A stretch of 64,000 nucleotides of DNA, from NCBI RefSeq assembly GCF_003945595.2, contig NW_024104405.1, positions 293,287 through 357,286 of the forward strand. Direction: 5' to 3'. The notes below the pieces were generated by a model. It was given only the letters and a program-made list of their open reading frames with translations. It searched no databases and was not told the origin of the DNA. Every line of letters starts with the position of its first letter. Position 1 is the first letter of the stretch. Positions 26,580-39,149 of the stretch are shown in pieces. Source of the stretch: Pipra filicauda. Lineage: Eukaryota; Chordata; Aves; Passeriformes; Pipridae. The position numbers were made by a program, and so were the translations under genes.

Positions 26580-28160
26580 TCTGTACAGAATAGAGAAAAC
26601 GCTCTGAGTTAGTGGGAAGGGAAGAATTCATGCTGGGGCCTCCTTTCAGCCTCTGCTCTCCCACAGTGGACTCTTCCCTTCCCACATCCTTGCTCTTCCT
26701 TTCAAATGGAAAAGCCAGTACCACTGTGGCTGATATCCCACCGGCAGCAATCCCTCCCCCCGAAGAGCCTGCTCCAGTTTTGCTTCAGTTTTGCTTCATT
26801 TGCACCTCCACCGAGCCTTGGCTGGGAATTCTCAATGCGTCCTTCGTGTAGCACACAATAAAACCCTTAAAGTCTTTTCTGTCTTTGGGTATAAAATAGA
26901 TGTTGAGTCCCAAGTGGCTGTAAGAGGAACTGAAGGCACAGCAGCAGACAGGAGACTGAGACGCATTGCTCATTTCCCCAGGGATCATTACAACAGAGCA
27001 AGGCATTTTTAGGAATAAAGGATGTGGTGCATTCCCGTGTTGGCACATGCCCACCTGTAAACACAGCACTCCTCCCTGGTGCCCAGTTCATACCAGTGAA
27101 CGGAGCTGGTTTTGCTCTGAGATAGCAAACCTCACATCCCTCCTAGCCCACCTCAAGCAGGCAGGAGACACAGCTTGGCAAGAGCTCCCCAGGCAGGAGC
27201 CAAGTGCCTCTGCCCCGGGGAAGCAAAAATATTGTTGTGGCCACAGATCTGCAGCCGAGACACTTTGGACCCGCAGAGGTGAACCCCATGATCGCAACGC
27301 GGCCACTTCAAAGGCAGGCGGCAGAAGAGAGAAACCATCAGCGAGCTGTGTGACCTTTTTCTGCTTCTGGAACGTGACATGGATGGGCAAGGCTGGCACA
27401 GGAATGGAAACAGTCAGAGCCTGATGGATCCATCTGCAGCAGAAGGAGCAGCCCAGGGAAGCAGAGAGCACAGGCAACGTTCCAAGCCACTTGACTTCAG
27501 CAGCAGCAGCTCAGACCTGCTCGGTAGCAAGGCAGGATCTCCCTCCCACTGAACACTGCCTGGTTTATCGCTGCCTCCTGCGCACAACCTGCCTTTTGCG
27601 CTCTTTTCTCGACGGTTACATCCGTGAGAAACATTCCTTACACGTCCTACAAGGGCAGCCAAAGCTCTAACAGGAGCGTTTTAACCAGAAACTTCAGCTG
27701 GCACCTTTGCTTTGTTTAGTTCATTAGTTGGGGGACATCTGACTGCAAGGGGGTGACTGGCCTGGGCATTAGATCATGGAATAACACGAGCTCCATGTGC
27801 AGCTGAGAGCCAACACTTGACACTTGTCTTCTTCCATCTTCTCAGCCTGGTACTTCTGCTGCTCCAGCCTGGAGGCCTCCGCTCAGTTAATCACCCTCAC
27901 ACTTGATAGCTACTGCCTGACCAGCTGTCCTGATGTTTCCAAACACATGAACCCACTCCCCTGGTCCTCCACGCCGAGGAATGAGTGTTGCACTCGCCAC
28001 ACCGTGTGTGTGTGTGGCTCAGAAATCAGCAGAGCACTGGAAGAATTGTGTACGGTTGAGATAAGCACCGAGGTGCAGCGTGGACATCTATGCAAAGGTC
28101 TCCTTCCCCTCAGCGAAAGAGAAAAGGTGACCTCATCGGCTCAGGAAAAAAAAAAATCAC

Positions 28161-28206
<46 letters not shown>

Positions 28207-30480
28207 AAAAAACAAAAAACCAACACTCAAAAACAGAAAGAAAATAATATTAGGCATAGAACTGTCTTTCTATTTTTAGAAAGGAATAGCACCCCAGAAG
28301 TAGCAGTCCAAGAACTCAGGATCATGATTTAAGGTAACGTAAAAATAGCCACAAAGTCCAAGGGAAAAGAGGGAGATATTTCTATTCTGCACACTGCAGA
28401 ATTCCCTCTGGAAAGGCAGACGGGTTTGCTTCATTTCCTCTTCAGCTTTTGCTGAAATCTCAAGCAGCACAAAAGCCCCCTCTTTGCCCTGAGAATACAA
28501 CTGTTGAGTGCATAAGCTCTCCCCACATGACATTAGGCACTTTTCCATTCAGCAACCAGCCTCTTCTGACTCCCATTCCTCTTTCAAAGAGGAGAGAAAT
28601 CTGAACTGAAGAGCTGGTTTTGACAGTCCTTTATTTGCAAATCTGCTTGTCTTTCAAAGGCATTTTAGCTGAGAAACTTCACTGAACGAGAGAACAAACC
28701 AATTCCTGCATCTGTCTAGAGCAGGGACTTCCCTAGAGGAGGAATGGAGCTCATCCAGGAGGATTTCTCCTCCTGTTCCCTGCTGACGTGCCCTCTTTTC
28801 CCGTTCCCACTATTCAGCCTGAGCTCTTCCACTTCATTATTATTTAAAATCCAGCTGCTCTTCCAGTCTCTACTACCCAGACCTGTCTCCTCTTCCACTC
28901 ACAGAGGGCTTCTCCCAAAGCTGTGAAGGACCATTTCCTACTCCATGTGTTCCTCTTAAATTATTGTAGTAGCTAGAAACAGAAAAGAAAAAAAAAAAGG
29001 GAGGGAGGAAGAATGACAGATGAGCTCATAGATGAGTTTTCAGGCCATAAATTGAGAGCCAAGACTGATAACCAACACTGGAAAACCAAGAAAAGCTTGG
29101 TTTTACTGTGCAGGGAGATTTCACAGCCCGAGGAGCAGGAGGGGATGACGGCCACACCGTGGTAAAAAATAACAGGCTGGTTGAGATCCCCAAATTTGGC
29201 TCCTGAAGACACGAACTGAATAAATACTTCAGTGCCCTTCTTAATTACTCTTTTTTATGACCGTGTTTTAGTTACCTCAAACGGAGTCTGCGAAGGGATT
29301 AGTAAATAACGCTTTCCTTTGTTAACCTTTCTGTCTACTTTTTGCTGCTCTGCCAAGACGTGACACCCTCCAAAACAAACAGAAAACACGAGAATAAATA
29401 AAGGCTTCATCAGCTCCACGAGCTGTTGAAACAAGAGCGGGGAGAAAAGGCTCAGTCACGTTATTTTGATGGATAGAACATCCCCTGAAGTCCCTTTACA
29501 GGATCTTTTATGGTGAGATGTGGGACTAGGAGAGCTGCAGGATCTTTCCACGTGTGATTTTTGTATGGTTTTCTGCAGCTTGGAGGCTGTGCCCTGCTTC
29601 TTGCAGCACGTCAGGGCTGATAAAGCTCTCACAGGGACTTCAATGTCACACAATGCCCAAACTAATTATCTTCGACCACTTGGGATCCACGGAGGACATC
29701 CTAGTAGGCTGAGTGGAGCTTCCTGGCTCACTACCTTTGTTTTAAACCTGGCTGCCGTATTCTGAACTGAATTTAGGAGGCTCAACCAGCACTGCCTGCT
29801 TTCCTGATGTCTTTCTGTGAAAGCAAACGCTGCTTCAGGGGCATCACAACCCCCGGTGAGGAAGGAGGTGGGGTGTGAAGCCAGTCGTGGACTAGAAATT
29901 GTCTTCAAGACAACATTCCCCGTTAAACTGTGGGTTGGTGGACAAGCAGTGACAAAAAGAATGGGCAGAAGGGTGATGGTACGAGCATGGACCAGCCCCC
30001 AGGGCCTGCAGTGAGAGGAGAAGGGACCACTGGATACTTGTGTGTCCTCTTACAGTGACAACAGCCCCAGAGAGCACGGCAGTGCGCTGGATGCACTGCG
30101 AATCTCAGTCCCATCCCATCCTTCACCTGACCTCAGGGAAAGCTGGAGAGGCTCCTGCCATGAGCCTTCAACGCCCTGGTGCCATCTCAGCCTGTTTTAT
30201 TCACCTCCATCTCCCAGGATGAGCCCCTGCTGCAGGGTGTGCTGCCGGAGCAACACCAAGACCACCTCACCCGGAGCTCTCTTCTCCCCTCCCCGCTCCA
30301 CGTTTACATCACAACCCCGTTTCTTGCCAATTTGCTCTTCCCTGCAGAGAGGGAAAGAGGGAAAAGGGAGTTTCGGTGCCCAAACCTCAAGGTCCTTCTG
30401 AGAGCTTTCTCCTGCCGCAAAAGTCCCTTCATCATCCTTAAGATTCACATAAAAGCAGTTGAGGTTAATATCGGAGAAGC
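26580..30480. other. CpG-poor intergenic DNA with a long poly(A)
   Basis: No gene was recognised. It contains a 44-A run (28162-28205) with A/C-rich sequence after it, and an exact MEF2 consensus CTATTTTTAG at 28270-28279. Open frames are short and without known domains. Confidence 0.6.
28162..28205. repeat. Poly(A)44 tract
   Basis: Forty-four uninterrupted A on the plus strand, followed by CAAAAAACAAAAAACC. The preceding sequence is not a recognisable retrogene. CR1 elements do not end in poly(A), so this is treated as a simple repeat. Confidence 0.9.
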
Positions 30481-30489
30481 CAAACTATA

Positions 30490-32735
30490 AACTGAGAATT
30501 ACGCTTTAGCCTAAATAAATCATCGCCTTCGGGGCCGGGTCTGTGGCCGGGTGGGGAGAGGAGGGGGGGAAGCCCCTCGGGCTGCCCGGGGACTGGGAGA
30601 GAGGGGATGCGGCGTTTAGGGGCTGAGCACTCAGAGGCTACATCCAGCTTACGGGGACCAACCTCCTCGGTGCTACCCGGGAGGAATCTGTCCGGCTTTT
30701 GGGGGGCTCCTGGAGGGAGAGCCTCCGCTCCCCCACCCCGGGGCCGCTTCCTCTCTCCCTGCGGGAAATGTCCCTCTAATGATTCCCCTGCCTCGCTGCT
30801 CTGCAGTTCGTCAGGCCGGCTGACTTCGAGCCGTCCTGCATCTGTTTCGCCTGGAGAGCCGCGCTCGCCTACGTTTTAATAAACCCTATAATTTACACAT
30901 TTCCCTCATACCCTGTAATTTCACCACCCCGAGACACGGCGAAGGGAGAAAGCGCAGAGCTGGGAGCGCTCGCAGAAAGCGCTGCCAGAGAATCAAGAAA
31001 TAAGTAGAAGGGCTTAAATCTGCAGCAGTAAAATAATCCAGGGGAGGGAGCCAACAATGACTGAAAAATAAACATCTCCCCCTGCGAAAGCCCGCAGCCA
31101 GCCCCGCTCCTCGCAGGCTGGCGCTGCCAAGAGATCGGGTGCGCTGGGAAACGCGCCTGGGGACTCCAGGAAAAAAAAAAAATTGATGTGGGTTATATGG
31201 ACCCCTTTTATAAGGCAACTGTTAGCGGTAACTAAGTTTAAATTTATATGTTCAATAAAGTCTCTTTCCCCCCCCCCCCTCCCTTCCAAGTGCCAGAACC
31301 ACTCAAGGAAGCCGACACACGCTTCCCATTTGAAAATGTGTTATTTGACCATTTTTATTCTCCGCTTTTGTTCTCGGGGCTGCAGCCCCTCCGAAGGCGA
31401 GGGGGGGGCATTTCTGCGCCGAGATCAAAGCGGTTCTGTGTATACACACACTCGTGCAAATTATGTATTTGTGATCAAGTAACGCAGCATCAGGAAAAGC
31501 TAGGCGGGCATGTGGGAGAGTGAGATATTTACACAGGCCTGGCCAGAGGCAGAGGCATTATTTTAAGTGTTTTTCGCTGGTGCCAAGTCATCTGTTCACA
31601 TATACGTGTGCGCGCGTAAAGATGATGGAGAGACCAGCACGCCAGAGCCAGGAAATTCGGCGTTAACCCCCCCTCAATTCCCCAGTGCGCCTTGTCCGGA
31701 CTCCTGCCACCCTTCAAATCTCTGTGTGTGTCCCCCACGCTCGTGTGGTGGTTGGGAGCCACGGCGAGTCACGATCACACATGAACCAGGACCTCAGTGC
31801 ACACCGGCCGCTCTCGCTTCCCCAGCGCAGCTTTATAGCCCACATAAAGGAATATATATATTTCCCCTATAAAGACATGACTTAACCAAAGGATCGCGGG
31901 TTCTTCGGCATCAGGGAGAATAAAAATTATAAAAGGGGGGAAAAAAAAGCGAAAAAGAAAAGAAATCCTGGCTGTGCTGCTCTCCTCGAACGGGAAATGT
32001 CACTCGAGTTTTGGGGCCAAAAAGCAGAAGGTGAAGAGGGAGGACGGAAGGATGGGGGATCTGTCGGGATCCCGAGCCCCTCAGCTCTCCCTGTCTGCGA
32101 GGGATTACTCCCTCCTGTCTCTGCCAGCCGGGAACTAGAAGAAGAGGGGAAAACCCCGAACGCACCGGGAGCCAGGAGCAGCCGGGCTGTCCCCGGTGCA
32201 GCGCCCTCGGGTGCGGCGGGGGGAGCCCATCCCGAGGCACCCCGGGGAATCCGGCAGCGGAAGGAGGAGCACGGGAGAAGCCAAGCCCGGCAGAGCGTTT
32301 ACGATGCAAAATCCCGATAAAAATTGCACTGAAATAATTCCGAACACAAGTCGGGGGCGGGAGGGGCTCGGAGTGATTGGAAATGTCCTTTCCAGGCGGA
32401 CGGCTGCGGGAGAAGACGGCGGGAGGCGGGTGGGTAAAGATCTCCCGGGGACTGTGAAGCAGAAAAGCTCTCCTCTGAGCCAGCACGAAGCCTGGGAGGC
32501 TCAGACACAGCAGAGCGACTCCAAAATAAGACGCAAAAGCGCGGAGCCTTGGGAAGAGGGGAGTCCCCCTCCAGCCCCACTGCGGGGAGGGGGTCCCTGG
32601 AGTGGGGAAGGGGACCCCGAGCCGCAGTTTGTGGCAGGGACGTGATGCAGCCCCCGGCATCGCGGAGCATCCCCGGCCCTGCCGGCTGCGGGGCTTCTCC
32701 CCCCTCCCCGCCGCTTCCCCCTTCTCCTTCCACTC
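30490..32735. other. Second CpG-rich domain, part 1
   Basis: The CpG density rises abruptly at about 30,510. GC-rich parts are at 30520-30870 and 32050-32735, with AT-richer sequence between (31160-31600). No coding sequence was recognised; long open frames here lack domains and are attributed to GC content. It may be a CpG island for a lncRNA or a distal hypomethylated region. Confidence 0.45.
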
Positions 32736-33070
32736 AATCTGCATTATTATTAGCAGTATTTTATCCTAGGAAAAACAAACGTCTCCCTCCCTTCCCACCG
32801 CACACCGGGGGGGTAAGGGGGTGGCAGGCCCAGATAACAAAGCAGCTGGTGTGGAACGAAGTTGTAAGGAAATAATTGATATGTAATAAGGCTGAGTGAA
32901 TCTATCCCAAAGAAAATATTGCGTAAGCGGTTATGATTAAACATGCCCGGGCGAAAGGCGCTCTCATAAAGGAGTAATGGAGCTAAGGAAACAAATGATC
33001 ATTGGGAATGTTAAACACAGAGGGGCATTTCATCACACAAACATAAATTCAGCTTGAAAGAGACTTAAGG
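32736..33070. promoter_or_regulatory. Candidate cis-regulatory block, AT-rich within CpG-rich domain
   Basis: Complex AT-rich sequence has a TAATTGATATGTAATAAGG stretch, TTATGATTAAAC, GGAGTAATGGAG and CAAATGATCATTGGG. Homeodomain-type TAAT cores are frequent. It is flanked by GC-rich DNA and an A-run (33071-33104). The call rests on composition and motifs. Confidence 0.3.
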
Positions 33071-34089
33071 GAAAAAAAAAAAAAAAAGGGAAAAAAAAAA
33101 AAAGAAGAAAGCCCCCCTCTCCCTCCCCCGTTACCCTCAGGTTGTGCGACGGACGTTGTTTGAAGACGCTGGAAGTGCGGGGGGTGGGGGTGCAGCGGCA
33201 GGAGACCCCGCTGGCCAAGGAGGACCCGATCCTGCCTAAACCCTCCTGGGTTTAGACCCGGAGCAGACCCAAGGCTTCATCCATCCAGTCCCTCCGTTCC
33301 CCGAACGTGTGACCGGTCCCAGCCTGTCCTGCCTTTGGGTCACCCCCCACCCCCGCACTCCCTCGGATCGGGGCCGGATCCTTCCTCCAGCAGCGCTGCC
33401 TCCATCCCCCAACTCCCTCTCATTTCTCCCTCTCCACACCAAGAGACATCCCTGACCAGGCGGTGCATCCCCTACTAAATTCCCCGTCTTTCTCCATTTT
33501 TATAAAAAGCGAGAAAGAAAAAAACCAATAAAAATCAACGTTACCCCAGATAAACTAAAAGAAAAAAAAAAAACAAACAGACCCTCCCTTCCTTTTAACA
33601 CCGCTCTCTTCTCCGGATAAATCCCTTTCCAAAGGCAGGGAGCGCGGCCGCACTGTGGGAAAGTCGCACCGCTTATTCCAGGGCCAAACCTCCGCCTTTG
33701 CAGCTTGGCGGCTTTACAGCAGGCAACGTGCTCTTGGCTGGATCCCCGGCCGTCAGGCACAGGAATCCGGGCTCGGAAACTCGTTAGGAGAGAAATAATT
33801 CGCTGTCCCGACTGCTTTTGGGTGATTTTGGCTCAGGGGAACCCAAGCGCAGCTCCGCTACCACCTGGCTGCAACACCAGGTGCTGTGCCGGCTTGTTGT
33901 TAAGCATTTTAACCGATTTAAATGATTATTCTCAATTTTTCCCCTTTTCTAGGACGGGTTGAGGTGGGTGTTCGACCCACTGGGGGCTGCAGGACCGGCC
34001 CTGCCTTTGCTCCACGTTCGGGCTCTTTGCGGGGCTGCAGGAGCTTGTTTTCGTTTGAATTAAACCCGGGGTAAAGGAGCGGGGTGAAA

Positions 34090-34260
34090 AGAGAGAGAGA
34101 GGCGGGAGGTATTTGTGTAACAACTTGAAATAATTTACCCCAGAAAAAGGAAATCTGGGCAAGAGTTTATCAGGCAGTTCCCTCTGCCAGCATGTTTAAA
34201 ATGTATAAGTAATTTTAAAGTGTGTCTTCACTTAATATATTTTCCCCTTTCTCCTTCAGA
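34090..34260. promoter_or_regulatory. Candidate cis-regulatory block
   Basis: Complex AT-rich stretch with CAACTTGAAATAATTTACC, AGTTTATCAGG (GATA core on minus) and AAAATGTATAAGTAATTTTAAAGTGTG. It differs from the CpG-rich flanks. This is inference only. Confidence 0.22.
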
Positions 34261-35486
34261 TGACAAGGAAGACCGGTGATTGCAAGATGTCTACAGATAG
34301 CGCCCTTTAAGAGTTTCCACATTGTATGGTTGGGGGGAAAAAAAATGTGTTTGCGGTTCCTACGTCCCTGCCGACAACTTTCTTATAGTCTGGGTTTACG
34401 GCTCCTATTGTTCGGGCTGCGCACGGCGGATTTAAATCACACTGTTCCCCCCCCAGTCAAAGCGGGAGGGGAGGGGGGGGAGGAATCCAGGAGTGTCCAA
34501 AGGGAGAGAAAAAGATTTACTCTAAAAAATACGGGAAAGGGAGAAATTCCCCCAAATCGCGCTGCGACTCCCAGTAAACCCAGGTTTAACGATGGCGCTG
34601 GGCTGGTTTTTGGTGCGGTATTTTGAGGGGCATCAGAGAGAATCGCTGAAGGTTTGGGAGGGGGAAATAAAGCGGGTTGTAGGGAATATGAGCGAGGCAC
34701 CCCTGGTTTTGGCAGACGCGGGGCCGGGCTGCGAGGGGAAGGAGCTGCCTGGCCTTGGGCAAAGCCCGCTACCCTTAGGCTCGGGCTTAAAAACCAGCAT
34801 CGTGATCGCTACCAAAGCAGAGCCGCTCGGGAGAGAAATTACAAGAGAGAGGGGGGGGGAAATGATTTTTCCCTTTGGAAAAGGAGGCGAATTCCCAATT
34901 TTCCGCGTGGAAAACAATTCTCTTTTCCTTTCTCCTTAATTTAAATCACGAATCTCCCGCTCCTGGAGCTCTCGCAATGCACTTGCTGGAGCAAACCCGG
35001 CGGTGCCTTTGGCCAGGGCGGGGGTGAGTGTCTGGAGAGTTTTCGCAGGGCTTTCTCCATCTCGGAGGAAGATGTTTCATTTCTGATTTCCTCCCTGGCT
35101 TTTCTAAAAGGTTACGGGGAGCCCCCTCCCAACCACGCTGAGCTCAAATCAAAGCTTTGAAACAACCTTTAAAACCGAAGGAGGAGCGGGCCGGCTCATT
35201 CATTCGGCTTCGTGGGGAATATTAAGATTATGGGGGGAAATTAGCCAGGGTTTCTGCAGGACGGAGCAGCCTCGCAAAGAAAAGGATGGAGAAAATTGTC
35301 CTGGGCTCCAGGAAAATACGTTTTCTTGGAGCAGTCAGCGACGGCAACCAGGAATTTGCTTGGGCACAAGCACTTAACTGCAGGATCAGGCAGGAGAAAT
35401 GACATTTTGTAGCGACGTCTTTACCCACGGGTTTCCCACAGCAGCAGCCCAAGCCCTGAAACCGAGGGCAGAACGGAGCTCTTGAA

Positions 35487-35534
35487 TTAACCAAATGAAA
35501 TTAACCAAAAATTAACCAAAAATTTGGTTAATTT
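35487..35534. repeat. AATTAACCAAA triplicate with 12-bp-arm inverted repeat
   Basis: AATTAACCAAA occurs three times on the plus strand (35484-35522). The last copy pairs with an inverted copy: AAATTAACCAAA (35509-35520), a 2-base spacer, then TTTGGTTAATTT (35523-35534). Confidence 0.9.
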
Positions 35535-36378
35535 GGCAAATTAAGGGCGAACATTACTGAGGATCCTGAATCCTTTTTATCCTGACACTGACGAATATAA
35601 GCCAGAAATTACTCACATTTTAGGCGTATTTGAAACCCCATCTTAAAATCAGCCACAAAAAACCCCTCTGCGTGACAGAGTCGCTACCATCGCTTTCCAG
35701 ACCCGATGTTCCAAATTCTCCAGTCCCCGTTTTACTCCCGATCACCCCAGGTGCAAAGACATTATTTTCCCGGTGTAACGACTCATCTCATCCCTACCAC
35801 GGCTTTTCGTATTTGCCAATTTGGGGACGGGCGGGGAGGCACCTTCGAGTTCTCGGGCGACGAGAATAGCATCGAAACGCGTTTTTCCTGAAGGATAATA
35901 CTTAACAAAACGGGACAAAAAGCCCCGAAACCAGCCCAAATACTTTATCCATCCCCGTGCCCTCGATTGTTCCGGGGGGCTGCGGGCGCGCAGCCGTCGG
36001 GGCCACTCTGGGTCCCCGCTCGCCCCCGGCACCCTCACACCGTTCAGGGGCTTTTCGTGTCACTCGGTGGCCACAGCGAGCACGGGCCGCGATTTACACG
36101 ATCCTGCGGTTTTCATTATTTTCGCGGTGGGAGACAGAAGGAAATAGGAAATATATATATCTGTATTTGTGTTGAGCTACTTCTTGGACGTGAACAGCAG
36201 CGGACATGTAGGGGACAGTCCCGAAAAGGCCGGGCGCTGCTCGGGAGCAGCTCTGCAAAGCCACGCGTGTCCCCCCCCCGGCTCCTTGAGCCTCGTCACC
36301 CGCGGAGGATGCGCGGGAGAGCTGATCCTCCGCACCCGCGGCTGCATCTCCCCGCCCGCCCCATCCCTCGCAGCCCAC

Positions 36379-36398
36379 GGGGGGGGGGGGGGGGGGGG
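36379..36398. repeat. Poly(G)20 tract
   Basis: Twenty consecutive G on the plus strand in a CpG-rich setting. Confidence 0.95.
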
Positions 36399-36919
36399 CA
36401 AAAAACCAGTTCCTCATATTCCACGCCAAGCTCCCAACGCACAGCGCCAAAATCCTAAGGCACGGCGCGCCAAACAGCGCCTTAGAAAACAAATCGAACA
36501 AAAAAATTAGTAATGACTTTAAAAAAAAAATTAAAAAAAATCAAACGCCAAAGTTTTGTGCCATCTACGCTCAGGGGGTCCTGGATCCCACCGACGGCTC
36601 AGAGAAGAGGAGGCGGAGAAGGGGGTGGGTTTTCCTTTGATGAATTCCTAAACAATTCCTATTATTAATTTCTTTACCAACCAAGGGTGAACACGGGGTC
36701 CAAATGGCGAGATTTGCTTTTCAAAGAGTAACGTGAAATCAAAACACCTGTTCCACATTAGCCCTCTCCCACTTCCACTCCACTGTAAATGAAATCATTT
36801 AAATAATAATAAAAAAAAAATTGGAGAGAGAATAAGCGTACTGTTTTTCTCTCCTGACATATGGGATCGGAGCTGGAGATCCGGGCATCACTTCAGGTGA
36901 ATAAATTAATAATAAAGCA

Positions 36920-37080
36920 TTTGAGAACCACAGAAAATGCTGAGCTGGAAGGGACCCACGAGCATCATCGAGTCCGACTCTTAGAGAAGTGACTCGGCAA
37001 GTTCTACCAGAGCATCTTTAGGCACATTCACATCCAAAACCTGACAGAGGCGCAGGCAACCCCCAGACCTCCCCCAAAAT
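36920..37080 (-). mobile_element. CR1 LINE, 3'-terminal fragment
   Basis: The plus strand carries GAGCTGGAAGGGACCCACGA followed by GCATCATCGAGTCCGACTC. This is the hallmark complement of the CR1 3' end (consensus AGCTGGAAGGGACCCACAAG, then GATCATCGAGTCCAACTC). The element's sense strand is minus, so its 3' end is at the low-coordinate side. The upper boundary is uncertain: similarity fades by about 37,080. CR1 is the dominant interspersed repeat of birds and other sauropsids and copies are usually 5'-truncated, as here. Confidence 0.75.
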
Positions 37081-37790
37081 TCCTCTGCCGGGTACGGACA
37101 CCTGGAGGACAGCGAGCCCAGAGGCACCAGTGAAACGCTCCGAGCCCACGCACCCCAAACCCCCGCACCCACGGGTGGGCCCCCAGCACCCCCGTACCGC
37201 AGGGTCCGCCCCGTCGGGTCCGCCCCACGCACGTCAGCCCATCTCCCGAGCGGGTGGGCACGGGGGGGAATTCATCCCCACGCTTTTCCCCGCTCACGTC
37301 CCCCCACGATGGGTGCCAACCCCTGCAGTCCACACCGGGGGAGCCGTGGGGTGGTCCCCGGGCAGAGGCAGCCGTGGGGGGGCCCAGGGGAGCCCCTTTA
37401 CCTTGGTGGGCTCGGCAGAGGTCTCATGGGTGCCCTGGCAGAGGCTCCGCTGGCCACCGGCCCTATTTCCGCTTGTAACTACGGGGGGACCCAGCGCCTC
37501 TCCCCGATAAGGTATCGCAGTGTCTCTGCCGTCGGCGGTCACCACCTCGGCCCGGAGCTCCGCGGCACCGCTGGCAGCCGTGCCGGGACAGCGGGGAGAT
37601 GTCGAGGCATTTCTGGGAATAATCACATCACACAAGTGCTTACATTCCGGCTTCCTTTCTCTTTATCCCTACCACCAAGTTTGAAGTCACACCTTCTACC
37701 GGATTGTTTAAGGTCTCCGGGTTGGAGTGGGGGTGGGTGGCAGTGAAGGAGTGTGTGGGTGTGGGTGTGTGTGTTGGGGGGGAGTTGTTG
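37081..37790. other. CpG-rich segment at the end of the second domain
   Basis: GC- and CpG-rich to about 37,600, then a GT-rich stretch (37740-37790) with GTGTGGGTGTG repeats. No gene was recognised. The upstream part may still include unrecognised CR1 sequence. Confidence 0.4.
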
Positions 37791-39080
37791 GTTGTTAATC
37801 TATAGGGTTCCTCCAGGCCAATAAAATGAACATGGTCAGAAATTTCTTCTTTTCAATAGAAAACCTCTCCCTCTCCCCCCCACAACCCCAACCCCTAACC
37901 CTTTTCTGTTTGTTTTTTTGCCTGGACTTCAGGGGCTGCAAAGAGCACTGCGAGGCTGGGAGTCCTGAAAGCTGCTCAGGCCGAGCTGCAAAGGAACAAA
38001 AAGACTTTGTTTTCCCCACACAGTCACGCAGGGGTTCTGGTAGACAACTGCACATTGTGGAAAACACACCTGGAAAGGGGAATATATAAAAGTATCACAC
38101 ACAGACACGCTCACGAGGACGGGTCTCCCAAAATGCAGCTGAAGGCCTTAAACCTGCAGCCACCAGGAGGGTTGATAAATGTGCTGATATGAAAATAACC
38201 CACAGCAAACATCCGTGGGCGTGTGCACACAAATACCTCCTTACACATCTCATACACACTTTACATAGCCAGGCATTGATCTTAATTAACTTGAGAGCTT
38301 GAAAACCTGAGCAGTGGGATTTTGACTGGGAGCTGGCTATTTCAGTGCTGTAAGTAACTCTGGAAATTCACTTTTTAGTGCAGAAAAGCACCCGTTGGTA
38401 TCTTTTCCGTTGGGCATTTTGCTCTATTCCCCCTCTTCTCTCTGCCCAGACTCCCCTGTGGCTTTGTGCTACCACCTACTGTGCACTGTGCTCACCTCCT
38501 CATCCCCTTCATTTGGGATCTACTTGGAATTCTTAAAAATCAACCTGATCCCCTCTGCTTATGTTTCCTATCAGGCACTCAGCTTGTCCACCGAGCAGCA
38601 GCAGCCTGGAAGACACAGACTGCTTTCTGTATTTTCTTTTTTTTTTTCCCCCCATCCGCCTTAAGATCCTGGATTTTACTGCTTTACAAAAAAAGGGTAA
38701 TTTGGGGCACTGAAAGCTGGTTGTGGAGCACCCAGTGCTCACACACTTTAATGGGGAGGGTAAAATCAAGCAGATGGAGACAAGTGCTTTCTGACTGAGA
38801 GGCAGTGTGGGCTATTCCATGGCTGCTGTCAGAGGGCAAAGCCTTTGGCAGTGCCCTTGATCTCACTGTCACCCTTCCCATCCTTCATTTGAGTCCTTCT
38901 TTTCATACTGTAACTACCCTGGGACCAGGAATTGCCTCTTCTTCGTGTAGCTCTTGGACAAAAGCAGGGCCCCCATCGCACTCTGCTGTTTTCTAATAAA
39001 TAATCAGAGCATATGTGCACCATTCCTATTGCTGCAAAAACCTGGGGTTTGGCTTGGACTTCCAGTTATCACCTAGTGCC

Positions 39081-39110
39081 AATAATAATAACAATAATAA
39101 TAATAATAAT
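39081..39110. repeat. (AAT)n microsatellite
   Basis: Imperfect AAT/ATA trinucleotide repeat of about 10 units with one AAC interruption. Confidence 0.9.
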
Positions 39111-39149
39111 ATGAACATTGCTTTGTGGATTCAAACCTGCCAGAAAGGC

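Larger units (their letters stand above)
33110..36910. other. Second CpG-rich domain, part 2
   Basis: Mixed sequence with CpG-rich parts (33130-33400, 34690-34830, 35950-36460) and AT-rich complex parts (34090-34260, 34900-34960, 36620-36900). It contains the AAATTAACCAAA inverted repeat (35509-35534) and a G20 homopolymer (36379-36398). No gene was recognised. Confidence 0.5.

Noticed and set aside
27824..28279. 151-codon open frame, plus strand, ending in poly-Lys
   Set aside because: The Lys run is the A44 homopolymer and the rest has no similarity to a known family.
31911..32744. 277-codon open frame, minus strand
   Set aside because: Same GC-driven pattern; the C-terminus is a low-complexity Phe/Ser stretch from a homopolymer.
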